DNA from: Triops longicaudatus
Taxonomy: Eukaryota; Arthropoda; Branchiopoda; Notostraca; Triopsidae
Assembly (NCBI GenBank): GCA_022885665.1
Contig: JAGQDJ010000608.1
Coordinates: 62,001-126,000, forward strand
Direction of reading: 5' to 3'
Length of the DNA stretch: 64,000 nt
The position numbers and the translations under genes were made by a program. Position 1 is the stretch's first letter; each line of letters starts with the position of its first letter. The notes beneath the pieces were generated by a model that was not told the origin of the DNA, searched no databases, and saw only the letters and a list, made by a program, of their open reading frames with translations. Of this stretch, positions 14,008-29,000 are shown in pieces.

Positions 14008-17000
14008 ATGACACGTGGACAAGCGTTATCCCGTGTTTTAGTCGTAATTTTCAGTTTAATTGTCTGGGCAAGAGGACTCGAAAAACACTTTACCATAGAA
14101 GAACTCCTGCATTCCAAGTTTTCTACACGGATATCCGAAGACATTTATTTGGATCCATGCAAAGCAGGTATTTTTTTAACCTCTTTTCACCCTAACACCT
14201 TATCACTCAAAAGAGTAGTTCTTAAGTGCACGTAAATTACACAAACTTGGTAAAATTCGTGTTTCTTCGGGGAGTACCGTACTGAACTTACACAATCAAT
14301 GTTGAAAGGGAAACAATAATTTAAAAATGTACTGGGTACTTCGATAATGAAGGAAAAAGTTTGCAAAGCACTGATGAAAAGTGATGCCTTTTATCTTTAG
14401 AATGAGTCTTCAAGATGATTATCTTTAACTAAGCTGACGAATTCTCTAAAAAAAAAGACGCTGATTTCTTTGTCTACTCGCTACCGATAAGTTTCCAGTC
14501 TCAAATTTCCCTTCTAATTATGACTTTTTGGTTACAAAGCTGGTCTAATCAATGTTCAAATAATGATTTGCACTTACAGAGAAAAACATGTAATTCTGTG
14601 TTACCAATCGTACGAAGACCAAGACGCTTTCAGATTGGTATTTTTACCGAGAATTTCAATATTCAACGCTTTTTTGTCAGAATTATTGATTATTTTAACG
14701 TTGAGTGATAGATTGTTCGATTTTCCAAGATTTTGCGTAAATGCCAAAAGGTCATATGTAAAACACTTCAAATCAATGTAAAAAATTGAGCAAATTTTTT
14801 ATAGTTCCTCACACGCAGTGTGTTTTATAAATTAGCTTAAATAAAAAATATAGCGTTAGGATTATTGCTTAATCGTTAAGCATTCCGTGAAAGTGCATTC
14901 CAGTAATCGCATTGGTGTGAGTAATTTAAATTTTTTATTGTAATCGAAAAATTAGCGTAACTTTCTTGTTACAGAGTACAAAGGATTATCCCGCTGAAAG
15001 AAATAGAATTGTGCTAAGTATTAAAAATGATTATTTGAGAACATTTAAAAGTATTTAACACCAGAACTGAAGCTTTAGAACACAAATGAGACCTGAAATT
15101 CTCGCCGTACTATGACTTCTATGGAACGTGCTTTGTGTCGCAATTCGAAGCTGTTGGTGTACTGTACAGTGTATGACTTGCTCCTCGGGCCATACAATGA
15201 ATATGGCACCACGAAGCATAGCAGAGGAGAAAGGGTAGGATTGAGAGGAATAGCATCTGGTCAATTGGTTTTGGCACTTAAAAAGTGACCTTTAAAAAAT
15301 ATATACCACTCCTAAACCAGTTGCACCACTTCTCTCGCGTTCGGTTGAAAGGTTGTACGACTTGCTTGATTCAGTGACCAATTTCTGTTTTGCCCTCACC
15401 AACCAACTAAGAAGAAGAAGAGCAAACCTTTTTCGAAGCAACGTAACGCACCACGGAGGTTATGCAACATTGCATCCTTTTTCGGTCCTGGAGAGAGCGT
15501 TATGTTAAGGCACCCAAGATTTCCTTGGTACAACCATCGTTATTCGAGCCATTACTTGTTGCCAAGCTAGCTAATATTCCCCTTGTTGTGTAAAAGGCTA
15601 TGAAAGCGGTTTTTACACTTTTGGGAATGAAGCCTCCAGCAACATCTTGGTAACGTTATGATGAAAGGTAATTATTTTTTGTCTCTATGGGAAAGGGCGT
15701 TTTTAAAAGACTGTACAAATTAACTACCAGTCCGGCACCGCGAGGGTCCCGAAGTCGGCGGCACCTTATTACCTTTACCAGCAGTTCATCTATTTTGCAT
15801 AAAGCTGGCGATGGGGAACACTGACCAGTCACTAACAACAACCCAGCACCAGCAGAGAGAGAAGAATATCCTTAAAAAAAAACTGAACCAGACCTACGTT
15901 AGTGTAAATTGTGCATAGACATACACAACACTTATTGCCGCCCTTATACCCTGCCTTCCCTCGCCTTTGTAATTACTTTCTTTCGCTTAACTACGGGAGG
16001 CAAACAGCGTTGGTGTTTCCAGAGCGGTGAACACCTTGTCTTTATGGAGTTAGCCACCTTTGCGAGCCGCTGGTGTGAAGTTTGATTAGGTTTGTGTGTA
16101 TTCAAGTTTTTCTTTTTGGTGTGCATTGACAAATCTGTCGAACTCGTTTGGTACACTTTGCTCAGCTGATAACAAAGGAATGGGCAAGAATGTAGTGGGG
16201 ATGTGTAGGCCGCCTAAAGGGGTTTGGGGACTATAATTGGACTTGGTAAACTTACATTTGAGAACGTTTAAGAGAGCTTAAATAGTAACAGACCTTTTTG
16301 CGCTTGTCGGAGGGAGAAGGGAATAAACGTGGAAGACGGAAGGGGTGAGGGAGTCAAAGAGATAGCTTAATTAACATGTTAACGAGTTTGCCTCCGTGCC
16401 ACTCAACCCTCTCGTGTCCTTAATAGAGGATCTTAGTGACATGCGAATGGAGCCAAGTTTGAAACTTTTCTTAGAAGTTCGGGGACCAGTTGCGTGCCAA
16501 TTAGATACGCTGAAACGTTCACTATCGGAAAGCAATTTCACGTGTCATGTGTGTTTGAGATCCTTGTTTACCTCGTAATTCAGATAGACAATCATGTAAT
16601 AATTCATGGAAACGAACTTCTGTAAGGTTACGAAATGGGAACACATTGTTAATCTTGTTCGTGTTCAGATTGTAAAATTGTTAAACTTGTCCAGTTACCC
16701 AACAAATAATAGGCCTAACTCGGAAGTCTTTATGTTACATTCTGCAAAAGATGAAATCTCATGACGCGAACAACCCAAATTGATTCGGTAGTTTTGCACG
16801 GCTGGTTTCCTGGCTGTTCATGTACGTAAATTGCGTTACGAAATCATCATACCCTTGTTTATTGGCAGTTGTGATAGAGGCTTGTTTGCACCTTATGCTT
16901 CCAATGGGGAGCTAAATGGTAAATTGCTCAAGCGATTTTGCAGAAAAGCTGCAGCAAGTGCTAACCACAAGTTCATTAAGTAATTATCAGAATACAGTAT

Positions 17001-20000
17001 TTGCAGTATTTAGTACTTTAATAGAGTATTACAATATTTAGTAATTCGCTCAGTCATTAGTTTTAGAGTGATCACATGAAAAATATTTGAATTCAATTCT
17101 CTTGAAATAACAATCGTAATATAGTGGAACAAATTTTAGGTATTTTTTCCAAATGTCTTTTCTGCAAATAAGGCCCCGGTAGACACAACTTCGATTTAAA
17201 AATAAAGATAGGGACAGCTTTTCCTCCGTGAAGGGTGTCAGTTACAGTGAGCACAGCAGAAGGCGCACGAAGTATAGAGATTAGTATAGAACTCTAGAGA
17301 TACACCACAATATGGACTTACAAAATCTGAAAATTTCTGACGTTAGGTCACGTCAAGTACCCAACCGGTTTCATTCTTTCTTTTGCCTTGAAATTTAAAA
17401 AAAATCACACCTACTGTACTAGTTTTGGTAAACTTACCTATTTTCCGCATAAAAATAGCGAAATTCCACCATAGCTTACAAATTTGTTAAAGCTTTTTAA
17501 GAAAAGCTCAAGATCTTGTCAGGCATTCTTAACAACAATATTACTGTCAAAGAGTTTCTTTGATTTTGAAAAGTTTTTTCAGTCTGACCATTTGCCATGT
17601 TATTCTCGAAGGGGTTTGTGTATGCACAAGGGTCTAAAGTCATGATTTGTATCGAACATCACAATTTGCAATGTATGTATTTTACTTTCATTGTAATTAT
17701 TAATTTTCTAAATAAGCTTGACAATGTGCGTTAGATACTCTGATCTGTTATTGTGCCTTAGTTTAGTAGAATTCTATAAAATATAGAACATTTTTTGTGG
17801 AGTCATTTGAGCCGTGTTCAACGCGGAATGACTTCAGTAAAATTCAGTGCGCTGGACTCAATCGAAGTAAAATCAGTGCTTAAAATGGGGATGGTTTTCA
17901 TTATTATTTCACGCTTTTAAGAAATAAAAAAAAAAACAGACGTGCTCGTTTCACATTGCCGTCTGATACGTAGATTGTAGCTTGTGGTTAATTACAACAG
18001 CAAGCTTAGAACAATAGTTCGTGTTTAGTCATTAAAATGCTGAACGAACTGAACTGTATAAGGGTGACATTTCTAAAAATCTATCTCATCGGAAACACGC
18101 GCAGTTCACCTGGATATTCTATCAGTGTGTAAATGGCATTGAGTGCTCAGCATGATGTGTGATAGAGTGTACACGTTTGATCTAAAAATATGAAATTTTG
18201 AGGATACTTAATTATGGTTCCTTAGATTTGTGTAGAATAAATGTCATTTCAGATAAAATAAAAGCATGGATGAGTTGAAACATGAAATAAGAGGAAAATG
18301 TGAAACATGCGGCTGAAAAATGAGAGCCGAACTAGTGTTTCTGAAGAACAAACCATTAACTTACCCTAGATAATATCTGTCAGTGTCAAGAGATGCAACA
18401 ACCAGAGCGAAATCCAAGATTTGTCTAGGATGATAGTTACCAGCAATAAATCCCGTACTTGCGAGTACACAACGTTGAACTGGTAACTCTTATAAGTCTG
18501 ATCTGAAATGGTTTTCCCATTCATGTCATTTCTAAGGAAGTCCAGTTTTCTGTTTTTCCCATTATAACTGTTCCAAATGTCAAGGTAAGGGACACCCTAA
18601 AATCATTACCAAACTACTTCACAAAGCTACTACCGCAAAAACCTAGACCTCGTTTTTGCGAACAATGTTTCTTGGACTTGGTCCTTGTGCCATATCCCAA
18701 AGTAGCGAAAGCATATCACCGCGTACTGGAAGCTGCATACGAGATGACTAAAAAAGCACCCTCCCTTCTCGATGGGCCAATTTCAAGAGCATCTGTTCAG
18801 CTTGACATATTGTAAAAGCCCTCCCCAAACGAGGACCTTTTTAGTCAAGCAAGGTTCTCGCATCAATGACCCCCTCGTCATTTGCAAGTTGCGGACTTAA
18901 CAGACCATCAAACGGACGCTCAGGATGCTGCTGCTGCTGCAGTATCTTTGCCTAGTCGCGTAGAAGGGGGAGAAAGCTCTTTTGTTTCTTTTTCTCACTC
19001 CATTTTCCCTTGCTTCCCAGGGCGTCCCGTGAAGCACTTTATCTTGTCGGCTCCCCTTTAACGACTTACAAGCAATTCCCAGTTGGCACCCTTATATGGT
19101 GGCTAGATTGAAAAGCTATCGTGCGCATAAAAGATAACATTATTCCTCCCCCTGCCCTTCTACTCATTCCTCATGCAAAAGGGGAGGAAGAAAAACAAAA
19201 TCCGATCAAATAGACACACAGATCGACGCTTTTGTAATATACTGCAGTAAACCCACTTGAGCTACTCTCCATCTGAGTCTCCTGTTTTTCTTTCTCTTCT
19301 TAGAAAAGAAAGAAATCCTATGAGCTTATATTTATTCCCGTAACATTGACTTTGACACTCGATGTGTAATCTTTGTTTTGCATTATGTTTGGTAGGCGGG
19401 TTCCAAGGCGATATTGCGCTTCCGAATGTTCGCTACGAGCTGGAATACGAGCTTCAGCGGCGACAAGACCAAGCAGCAGAGGAATTAGCCAAACTCAAAG
19501 AAGAACTGAATGACGCTGAAGGAGAAGACGATAGAGATGATCTTGATGATGAAGCAAATCCGGTTACGACAACCGATCCGGATCATGACACGGGCATATT
19601 ACTCATTACTTCCAGTACAGTGGTTCCGACTACCACGGACCAGCCCCTTAATGGAACAATAATGAAAAAGCCCCCAACAATGAAAGGATCACGGCTGTCC
19701 TCAGCAAGAAAAAGACGTCGTCAGCGGAAGAAGAGCAAATCCCGACGAAAGCTGAGTCAAAAAAAGTAAATGCGAACAAAGCATATTTTTCTGGGTGTTT
19801 TTTTTCTTTCATAGAATCCCTGTGTTTATTTCATTACTGTTTGCAATTTACTTTCCGTTATGGTTACTCAGTAACGCGGGGTAGGGTGGGGACCGGGTAA
19901 AAACGAAAGATCGTATCGAGTAGTTTTTAACTACTCAATTTTGCAAATTTATGGGTTGTTTTCAGATGACGGGTAACAGTCTTGTCTCAAATATCATTTT

Positions 20001-23000
20001 AGAATGGAGTATCGAGGGCAATTGACACATAGAACATAAAAACATGACCAGAATAACGGGAATTTGCATGCACTCTGTCCTTGGCCTCCATGCCTCTGGT
20101 CTTGGTGCGTACTTGGAGATGGCTCGTTAACGTCACCAGCACAGAATCCGTAACAGAGATGATAAGTTATATTGGGGGATCGATGCTTGGAGAGCATTTT
20201 CTTTGATTTCCGAAGGGGTGGGACCGAAGAAAGGGTAGGTGGTTGTCAGATAAAGAAGAAGCTAAGGGTGGATACGAGCCAGCTAACCTTACCCTCGTTC
20301 TCCTTCTTAGGTTCTTTATAGCCATAGTAGCGCATCCCTGCCTCTTCAGTCCGTTAAGTTTATGGTATAAATCGACTTGCGTGTTGACTTCAAAGTCGAG
20401 AGATTGTGGACGGACGCACAAAAAAAATGTAGAAGAAAACGGAAAAAAAGCAAGAGAGAAAATGTTGTAGTCACAAAAGATCTCTGAAAAAGTTGTCGGA
20501 GTGCTTTGTTACTTTTTTCTTGTCTGAGAACATAAGTCACAGAAAAACCGCTGGCTTTGACATTACGATTGCTTAGAGAACTAGAGAGTTTAAGATAATG
20601 TACTTGGACTTTATTGTATTTTTCATAGGTATTTGTAAAGCGATTTGTAAGACAGCTAAAAAGTTGTGGAGCAAAGCTTTATGTAAGCTAATGAAGTCAT
20701 GTCAAAATTTATTTTAAAAAATATTGATATAAGATATAAATCCGTATATTGTCGACCGAGGCAAATCTGAACACGTGGGGTAACACTGAACTTTTCGTTA
20801 GAAAGTGCTTTTCGATAGTTTTTGTCCATTACCCAAAATAAATATTTTTCCAAGTAAAAATAATGAAATACAAATCAAGTTTAAGATTACGGTGTACCAA
20901 ATTGAACAGTAACGGAATCATGTGCATTCAACCCTTTTCCTGTGTTATGGTTTATGGCTGTTTCGAGGCTAGCCAGCGCTTGCTAGCTAGGGGAGCGAGG
21001 AGGGGTCAGAGAGGACGCGACTTGCGAAGAATTACGCATCAAAACTTAACTCACAAACCAAAATCCCCTTACAAGTTGATACGATTGTGAATAGACAAGA
21101 TTAAATCACTAGCGAAACCATAGGAAGTGCGAATGTGAAAAGAAATATAAGTTTTAAGGTGCAAGCACTCTTTTTTTTGCACGATCTCTTTTCATTCGTA
21201 TTTTATTCTAAAATAACTGAAATCATTTTCTTAAAAAAAATACTCGAGTGTTCTTAACTGACACACACTATCACGCTAAAATAAATTTCTGCCAAAATTT
21301 TATCTCTAAATTTTGTCGAGCAATTTCTTATTTGCGTTCAAAGTTGTACTCGTAGTGGATTAACTTTGAATACCAAAAATATAATATTATCAGAATTTTA
21401 CAATGAAGTCAAAAGCGAAGGCTGGCGTCATTTTGCAGGGCAATGTACCTAGCCAAAACTTTTTATTTTGCTTTTATTCAAAAATTAACCGAGATAAACA
21501 AGAGCAACGGAAATAAAATAACTTTTTTTGTTCGAAATTACACCGTTTGATGGTATTACTTTCATGCCATGTTCTACCGAATTTTGATTGTTTATCCATT
21601 TGGAACTGTTGTACAGTAATACCTACTATGACACGTTACCAATGACCTCTCTTATCCGATACTAGGGTCTTTCGAGTAGCCATGGTTTACAGATTTTTAC
21701 GCTTGCTCGATTTTCTCTCTGACCAAATATCTTTATTTCCAGTATCCTAATTGATTTTAGGAAGCTTGCTGTGTACTCAGTTAAAAACGAGGCTTTTCTA
21801 AGGCTATATAATTTTATTTTATAGATTTTATGATTACAGTACCAGTCCTATTAACCCGTCTCAATTTTAAGTGGACTTATTTTTGACGAAATCCCCGCGA
21901 ATCCCCTTTGAACTGCAGTTGTAGGGAAGTCTTATGGACCGTGTTTAAATGGAACGCAAAAAATTCTTAGAGAATAGGAAACTAATAAAATGCGTGCTTA
22001 CAGCTTCGAAAAGTTTTGTATATTTCAAATGTTAGCGTTTTTATACCGATTTACGATTTGTTAATGTCATTTCATGTGCGTTTTCTAATTACTCTGCTAT
22101 TGAATTACCCTCATTAAGACCGCGGTCTAGAGTAAACCTCTTATGGCAAAGTTAATGTTACTATTCCCGACAACTGTGCTGCAAATGTGAACCAGTGCTC
22201 GAAAGTTCCTAACAGTCATGTAGGTAAAGTTGATCATTTCATCGAAGCTTTCTTAAGTTCATTTTGTTTTTGTTTTTTAATATGTGAAAATTTCAACATT
22301 CTTATATACGACAATGTTAAAAGTCGGCTTCGACAAATAAAGTGCGATTTATTAACGTGAATTCTAATACAAGAAAATAGCAAATCAGAAGAATAATGTT
22401 AACGAATCGCCTGAAAATATTACCGTGTAAGTCATCAATAAAAGGCTAAAACAGGCAAGAGAAATAAATGCAACATTTTCTAGGGAAACGTCTCAGCACG
22501 TTAAGGAGGTCAATTTACGACATTGCTACCAGTAGTTTTGGGTAGAATATTTCATATTTACTGTACAATAGCCTAAAGCATTAACATGTTATTCGCCATA
22601 AGAAGTTAAGCTAGACCGGGGCCTTCAAGAGAGGAATGGTTTCTTTTGTATTCAGAACGTCCAGTTATTCTCAAGTGTACTGTGGCCATAATAAACAGTT
22701 ACAGTTTTCATCAATTGTTTACAGGGTTAACTTCTTAAATAATACTAAAGACTATTAAAGACTATTTGACACAATTTTTAACATTTTAACGCGGAAGAGA
22801 TCTAACTTAAAGACCATGTAAATAAGTAAATGGTACTCGGTGATACTACAATTTCTGTGAGGATTTTACCACATCCCCAGCCTAGCAACAAGCGTAAACT
22901 GAGCAAAGGTAAAGCGTGACTTTTCAAAACAAAATGGGACCCGTATTTCCAGATTTCGGTTTGAGAGTGGGGGCTGGGTTAGTATGCAACTTTTCTCGTC

Positions 23001-26000
23001 ATTTCGGTATATTAGTAGGTTCATTATTATACAATTGAAAATGGGGGAGGCCTTAAAATCCCTTAACTGCACTCTGGCTACGGGGATGATGTTGTGCCAT
23101 ATCGCACGTTTGGTTTCGGACGGACCGTGCAGTGACTCTCGTAATGCGACATCTTTATTGCGTGAGCCTTCTAAGGAATTTGGACGACATTCCTGTTTCA
23201 AATAGATCTGCACTGCGTCTGATTTTCTCCTATATTTTCTTTGTTTTGAATGTTAGAATATTTTATGTGCTTTACGAAATGTTTTAGCTAGTTAACGATG
23301 TGGATTTTGTTGGAAGCCGTTTCTAGGCACTTACGGTTATTGTTTTCTGATGAGTATGATTGTGTCTTTTCGTTAGAGAGCTGGAAAAGCTGAAGAAGGA
23401 GTTGGAAGCCCTGAAAGCCAAGATCCATCAATTATCGTCAGAAGAAAAAAAGGAAGATGACGACGGCGGAATCGGCGAGGAAGAAGTGGCGCCAGTGGAG
23501 AAGACGCCAAAAGGCAAGCAAACATCTTCGGTGTCGTCACGACGGCGAAAGAGTCGGCGGCGGAGCCGACCGGGTAGCAAAGTGTCTACGACGAAGAATA
23601 CGACAAGCGAATCGTTGGACGCTTTGTATGAAGGCTTGCTGAATAATGTAACAAAGCTGTCAAGTTCAGGAGATCTCGTTTCCCGTTCTTCGCGGAGACG
23701 ACGAGCGGCCACAGCCCGCAAAGAGCGAGTATGGGATTTTGGAGTGATTCCTTACGAGATCGATGCCAATTTCTCGGGAGCTCATAAAGCTTTGTTCAAG
23801 CAAGCTATGCGACACTGGGAGAATTTCACTTGTGTGAAATTTGTAGAGCGTACACCGGATCACCAGCACTACATTGTCTTCACTGAGCGTACTTGTGGGT
23901 AAGGTTTAAGTAGCTTAAGACCTTTTTATAAGTGCATATACTGTTTCTCCTCCACTAGCACCAAAACTTTTCCGACTAGACATCTTTGGATGACCTAATT
24001 GTATTATGTAGATGCTGCTCGTTTGTCGGAAAGAGAGGCAATGGTCCTCAAGCCATTTCCATCGGCAAAAACTGCGACAAGTTTGGCATCGTTGTTCATG
24101 AATTGGGACACGTGGTCGGCTTTTGGCACGAACATACCCGCCCTGACCGAGATGACCATGTTCACATCATACGCGAAAACATTATGCCAGGTAAAGGCGC
24201 CTTTTTTTTGCAAGATTCTTCGCTTTAAGCACAAATTCAACTTTAACTATTATCACTGAAGACATATAATTATATGAAATTAAATAAATGGCATGAATTA
24301 TTTGAAAGACCTCTCATTGTGTTAGGCCAAATAAATTTTTTTTTTTTTTTGTGAAGAAATATAGTTAACTGCTTATTGATCACTTTCCTATTTCGGACAT
24401 CTTGGCAAACATATGTTCAAGGCTGCGATGTATATGTGAAAAGAATTCGAAAGCAAACGATGATGTCCCTTACAGTTATCTGACACTATGAGAGTTGCAA
24501 GAAGTAATTTTGCAGAAAGGTTTCAACTACTGTATAACGGTTAGATATGCTTACGCATAATAAATGCGAGAGTTGATGAAAGTAATTTTTATTGCTTACG
24601 ACATCTTAACCACGGTTACCAGAGGTACGTTTTACTTACTGAGTAGAAGGTTAGTTTTCGTGAACAACTTAATCGTCGTTGGCTAAGTTTTCATAAACAT
24701 CTTAAGTTTCGTTTATAAGTTATATTTCGTAAGCAATTTAATCTTGGTTATTAAGAGAACAGCTCGCTTTGTAAAATTTAGCTTTAATTTTAACTAGGGT
24801 TACCTGGTGCAGGTTATAAATGCTAAAAAATCATCCAATGAAAGGAAAAACTGAGATAAAACGGTGTAAAATTTTTGCGGAATTTTGAGCGAGAGAGATT
24901 AAGCGTTCACTTTATGTGCGTAGCATTAAAAGAAAGCTTTTAAGTGCATTCACAAATACTCCACAAAGACGAGGAGCTTTGTGAAGACACTTAGTATTTA
25001 TGGGCACTCCCGGCACGTGTCAGACAGATTCATTGTTAGCCGACAGAGAAGCCTTTTCGCGACCTCAAGACCTTTTCTTCGTTTCTCACCTCGGCGGGTT
25101 TGCAAGAATGCACCTGCTTAGGACAAGAGTACCAAGAATTTGCTACAGGAAACCTTTGTTCTTCCACAAGGTGTTGAATTGAGTTCCAGGAACGTTGGTG
25201 CACAAATGCTTTGTGAGAGTTTTCAAGTAAGATTAGCAATGTTGCTGAGGCTTAGGAACTGAACTATTCTTTTCATGTATAAAAGGACTTCATAAAAGAG
25301 AAAGACTCGGTAGCAGGTCGATAATTTCTTCGTTCCCACTGGAGAAACTTGTCACCCCTCCCATCCCCCGTTTCTAGAATTGGCTTTTGTCAGCCAGTAA
25401 AGTGAACTCTAATCTTTTCCAACTGCGTTAACCTCCTCCTTTTTATGTTGACGAGAAGCAAACAGAATGAAACGTCTCAGATTTTTTTGTATGCCGACAC
25501 TGTATTGATTGTTTTTGTCTCCCTTTTACTTTTGAACGCAGGCCAAGAATACAATTTCAACAAGCTTACATCCGAAGAAGTCAATTCACTCGGACTAAGC
25601 TACGATTTTGATTCAATCATGCATTACGCTCGGAATACTTTCTCGAAAGTAAGTAAACCGTATTACCCTTAACAAATACCATTCTTCTCAATATATTCAT
25701 GTTTTTTCTTTGCATGCGTTGTGTAAACAGTTAATTAATAAATTGCAACTTTGCAGAAGGCGTTCCATGTCAAAGTTTCAGGAAGATTAACGTAAAGATT
25801 TTATTCGAATTAATCATATTAATTTGTTTTTACTATATTTTGTTATTTATCATTTTATTTTAATATGCTTTGTTGTTCTTGTTAAAATGGGTTATTTGGT
25901 TAGTTGAAATCAGAGTACAGCTCAACTGTTTATTTATCTTTTAGGGAACGTATTTAGACACAATTTTACCTCAAGTGAATCCGGGCACAAAATCACGTCC

Positions 26001-29000
26001 AGAAATCGGCCAGCGTATCCGTTTGAGCGAAGGGGATATTGCGCAAACCAACATGCTCTACAAATGCAGCCGTAACTTTGTCTTGGGTTTAGGGTACGTG
26101 ATCCTTCGTGACTAATTGCGTTTTGGGGTGTGACATTTCATACAGGTTGCGGCCGGACATTCCAGGAAAACAAAGGCTTGTTCACTTCGCCGAATTATCC
26201 TCTATCGAGCCCGCCTGAAGAAGGGGAACGGTGCGAGTGGCGCATTACTGCTACTCATGGCGAGCGCATCGTGCTCAACATTACAGAATTGGATATCTTC
26301 AAGGGCGAAACTTGTAAATATGACTATCTCGAGATTCGTGATGGTTACTGGCACAGATCTCCCTTATTAGGTACTTCGTGAGTGGTTTATATTAAAGAAT
26401 GGAGTGACGTTGCTTATTTTGTAGGACGCTTCTGTGGCAATTTCCGTATTACTGACACTATTGTCTCCACCGGAAGTCGCATGCTGGTCACTTATCAAAC
26501 GTCCAACAAACAAACGGGCCATCGGGGCTTTTCTGCTCATTACGAAGGTAATTCGACCCTCATTTTAGACTCATTTTAGACCACCACCTCGTCCTTTCGT
26601 TAAAACTTCACATCCACTGACGGCATTATTGAAAGATAAATCTAGAGAAATTGTTAATAAATTATAGCCAGGCTCATCATACGTGAAGAAGTGAAACAGT
26701 AAAATACGTACTGTGAATTACTGCAAGTTGGCAAACTTAGGGATGTTGTATCAGGCTAGGGTTTGTAAAGCTTCAACGAACATCACCAATAGTGTTTCCA
26801 GCAAAATAAAGTTTATGCTATCGTAAAATTAATTGTAATTTGTATATAGCACTGTGTGGTGGAGATCTGGAGACGGATAGTGGGCATTTGGAGTCACCGA
26901 ATTATCCGGATGACTATCAATCTAATAAAGAGTGCATTTGGCGCATAACTGTACCAGCTGACTATCAAGTAGCACTGCGCTTCCAATCTTTCGAGGTCAG
27001 TTAGCTTTTAACGCAGCCAAATTACCATACTTTAAAACTAAACTTTGGTGAGAATAGATTGAAAATCATGACAATTGCGTATACGATTACCTGGAAATTC
27101 GCGATGGTCTCGAGCCAACTAGTAAGCTCATTGGCGTCTACTGTGGTTACAAAGTGCCTGATGATATCAAGTCTACTGGCAATAAGATGTACATTAAATT
27201 TGTCTCAGATAGTTCTGTACAAAAAGCTGGCTTTTCTGCTTACTTCCTCAAAGGTAATGTTCGTTTCCCATTAATGTTTGTTCTTCCATTTTCTAGTTTC
27301 TGTTTAAGTGTTTTTACATATGTCTTTTTCAATTTTAGAATTCGATGAATGTGCTACATTGGATCATGGCTGTGACCACAGCTGCATTAATTTGTTGGGC
27401 GGTTATGAGTGTCAGTGTAAAATAGGTTTTGAGCTTCATTCAGACGGAAAGCGATGTGAAGGTGATTATATTCCTCCATGTTATATCATTTTTTTTTTTA
27501 CTTTTTGTTTTGTATGTTCTAAGCAACCCACTAAGCTCTGACACACGCGATTACGGGCTTCCTGTGGTTGCTAAAACTCACGTGCTGAGTGTATAGTACA
27601 ATAGTAACGCTTTTTGCGTCTTTCAGATGCTTGTGGAGGCGTAATTGAAACCACGAACGGGACGATTGTGAGTCCGTCATTCCCGGAGTTGTACCCAGTC
27701 AATAAGCACTGTGTGTGGGAAATTATTGCACCTCCACAGTATCGCATTACGCTCAACTTTACGCATTTTGACCTGGAAGGCAACAATGTATGAGTCTACT
27801 TGGTCTTCAAGATCTCTACTAAGAAAAACGTAGAAATTATTTATATTATTATTTTTTTTTTTTTTATTATTTTAGCAAGACTGTGAGTACGATCACGTGG
27901 CTATTAAAAGCAAGATGAGTGAAAGCGAATTACGAAATCATGGAGCATTTTGCGGCCCTCGGTTACCACCTGTGATTACATCCGAAGGAAACTCCTTACG
28001 CATTTCTTTCGTGTCAGATAACACTGTCCAGAAAACCGGTTTCGCTGCTGTATTCTTCACTGGTATGCAGAAAACTTTCTTTAAATACTTAGAAAAAGTG
28101 TAATTATTTGTCTCTGTTCGTAACTTTTGTTTCAAAGAGGGCATTTATTTACTCTGTTGGGTTTTTGAGGGAAACTTAGTTATGTCAATGTCTTAGTTAC
28201 AGCAGTGTCTTAGTTATATTACGTGTAACCTATACGCACTGAATTAATTGTGGTCTCTTTAAAGACAAGGATGAATGTGCGAGTAACAATGGTGGCTGTC
28301 AGCACGAGTGTCGGAATACGATCGGATCGTATGTGTGTTCGTGTCATAACGGTTTTACGTTGCACGAAAACGGTCATGATTGCAAAGAAGGTGGTTGCAA
28401 GCACGAAATCACGGCTCCCTTTGGGGAGATTCTCAGTCCAAATTACCCTGATTACTATCCGAGTCGGAAAGACTGCATTTGGCATTTCACTACCACGCCT
28501 GGACATAGGATCAAATTGGTATGACAGCGCAGTAACTGGAAGAAACGAAGTGGATTACTAAACGATGTCCTTTTCGTTTGAAAGGTGTTTAATGAATTCG
28601 AGTTGGAGCCTCATCAAGAGTGTGCTTATGACCACATTAGCATCTACGATGGTGATTCGAGCGACGCCACGACGCTGGGCAAATTTTGTGGTTCTAAGGT
28701 GCCTCATCCGATTTCTGCTAGCTCAAACCAAATGTTCATGGTTTTCAAATCGGATGCTTCGGTCCAACGTAAAGGATTCCAAGCGATTCACGCTACAGGT
28801 AAAAAGACGAATAATTTAAAAATGTTGCGGGTTGAATGATGCCAGATTAACGTTGCTTACTATTTTTCTTTGTAGTATGTGGCGGACATTTGCAAGCTAC
28901 CTCGAATGTGAAACATTTTTATTCGCATTCCAAGTACGGTGATCAGAATTATGATAACAAAGAAGATTGCGATTGGGTTATCGAAGCGCCACTGGGAACA

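Noticed and set aside
23428..23721. Long antisense open frame opposite the tolloid prodomain
   Set aside because: It is the complement of Arg/Glu/Lys-rich codons in a proven exon and encodes only low-complexity Arg/Ser sequence.
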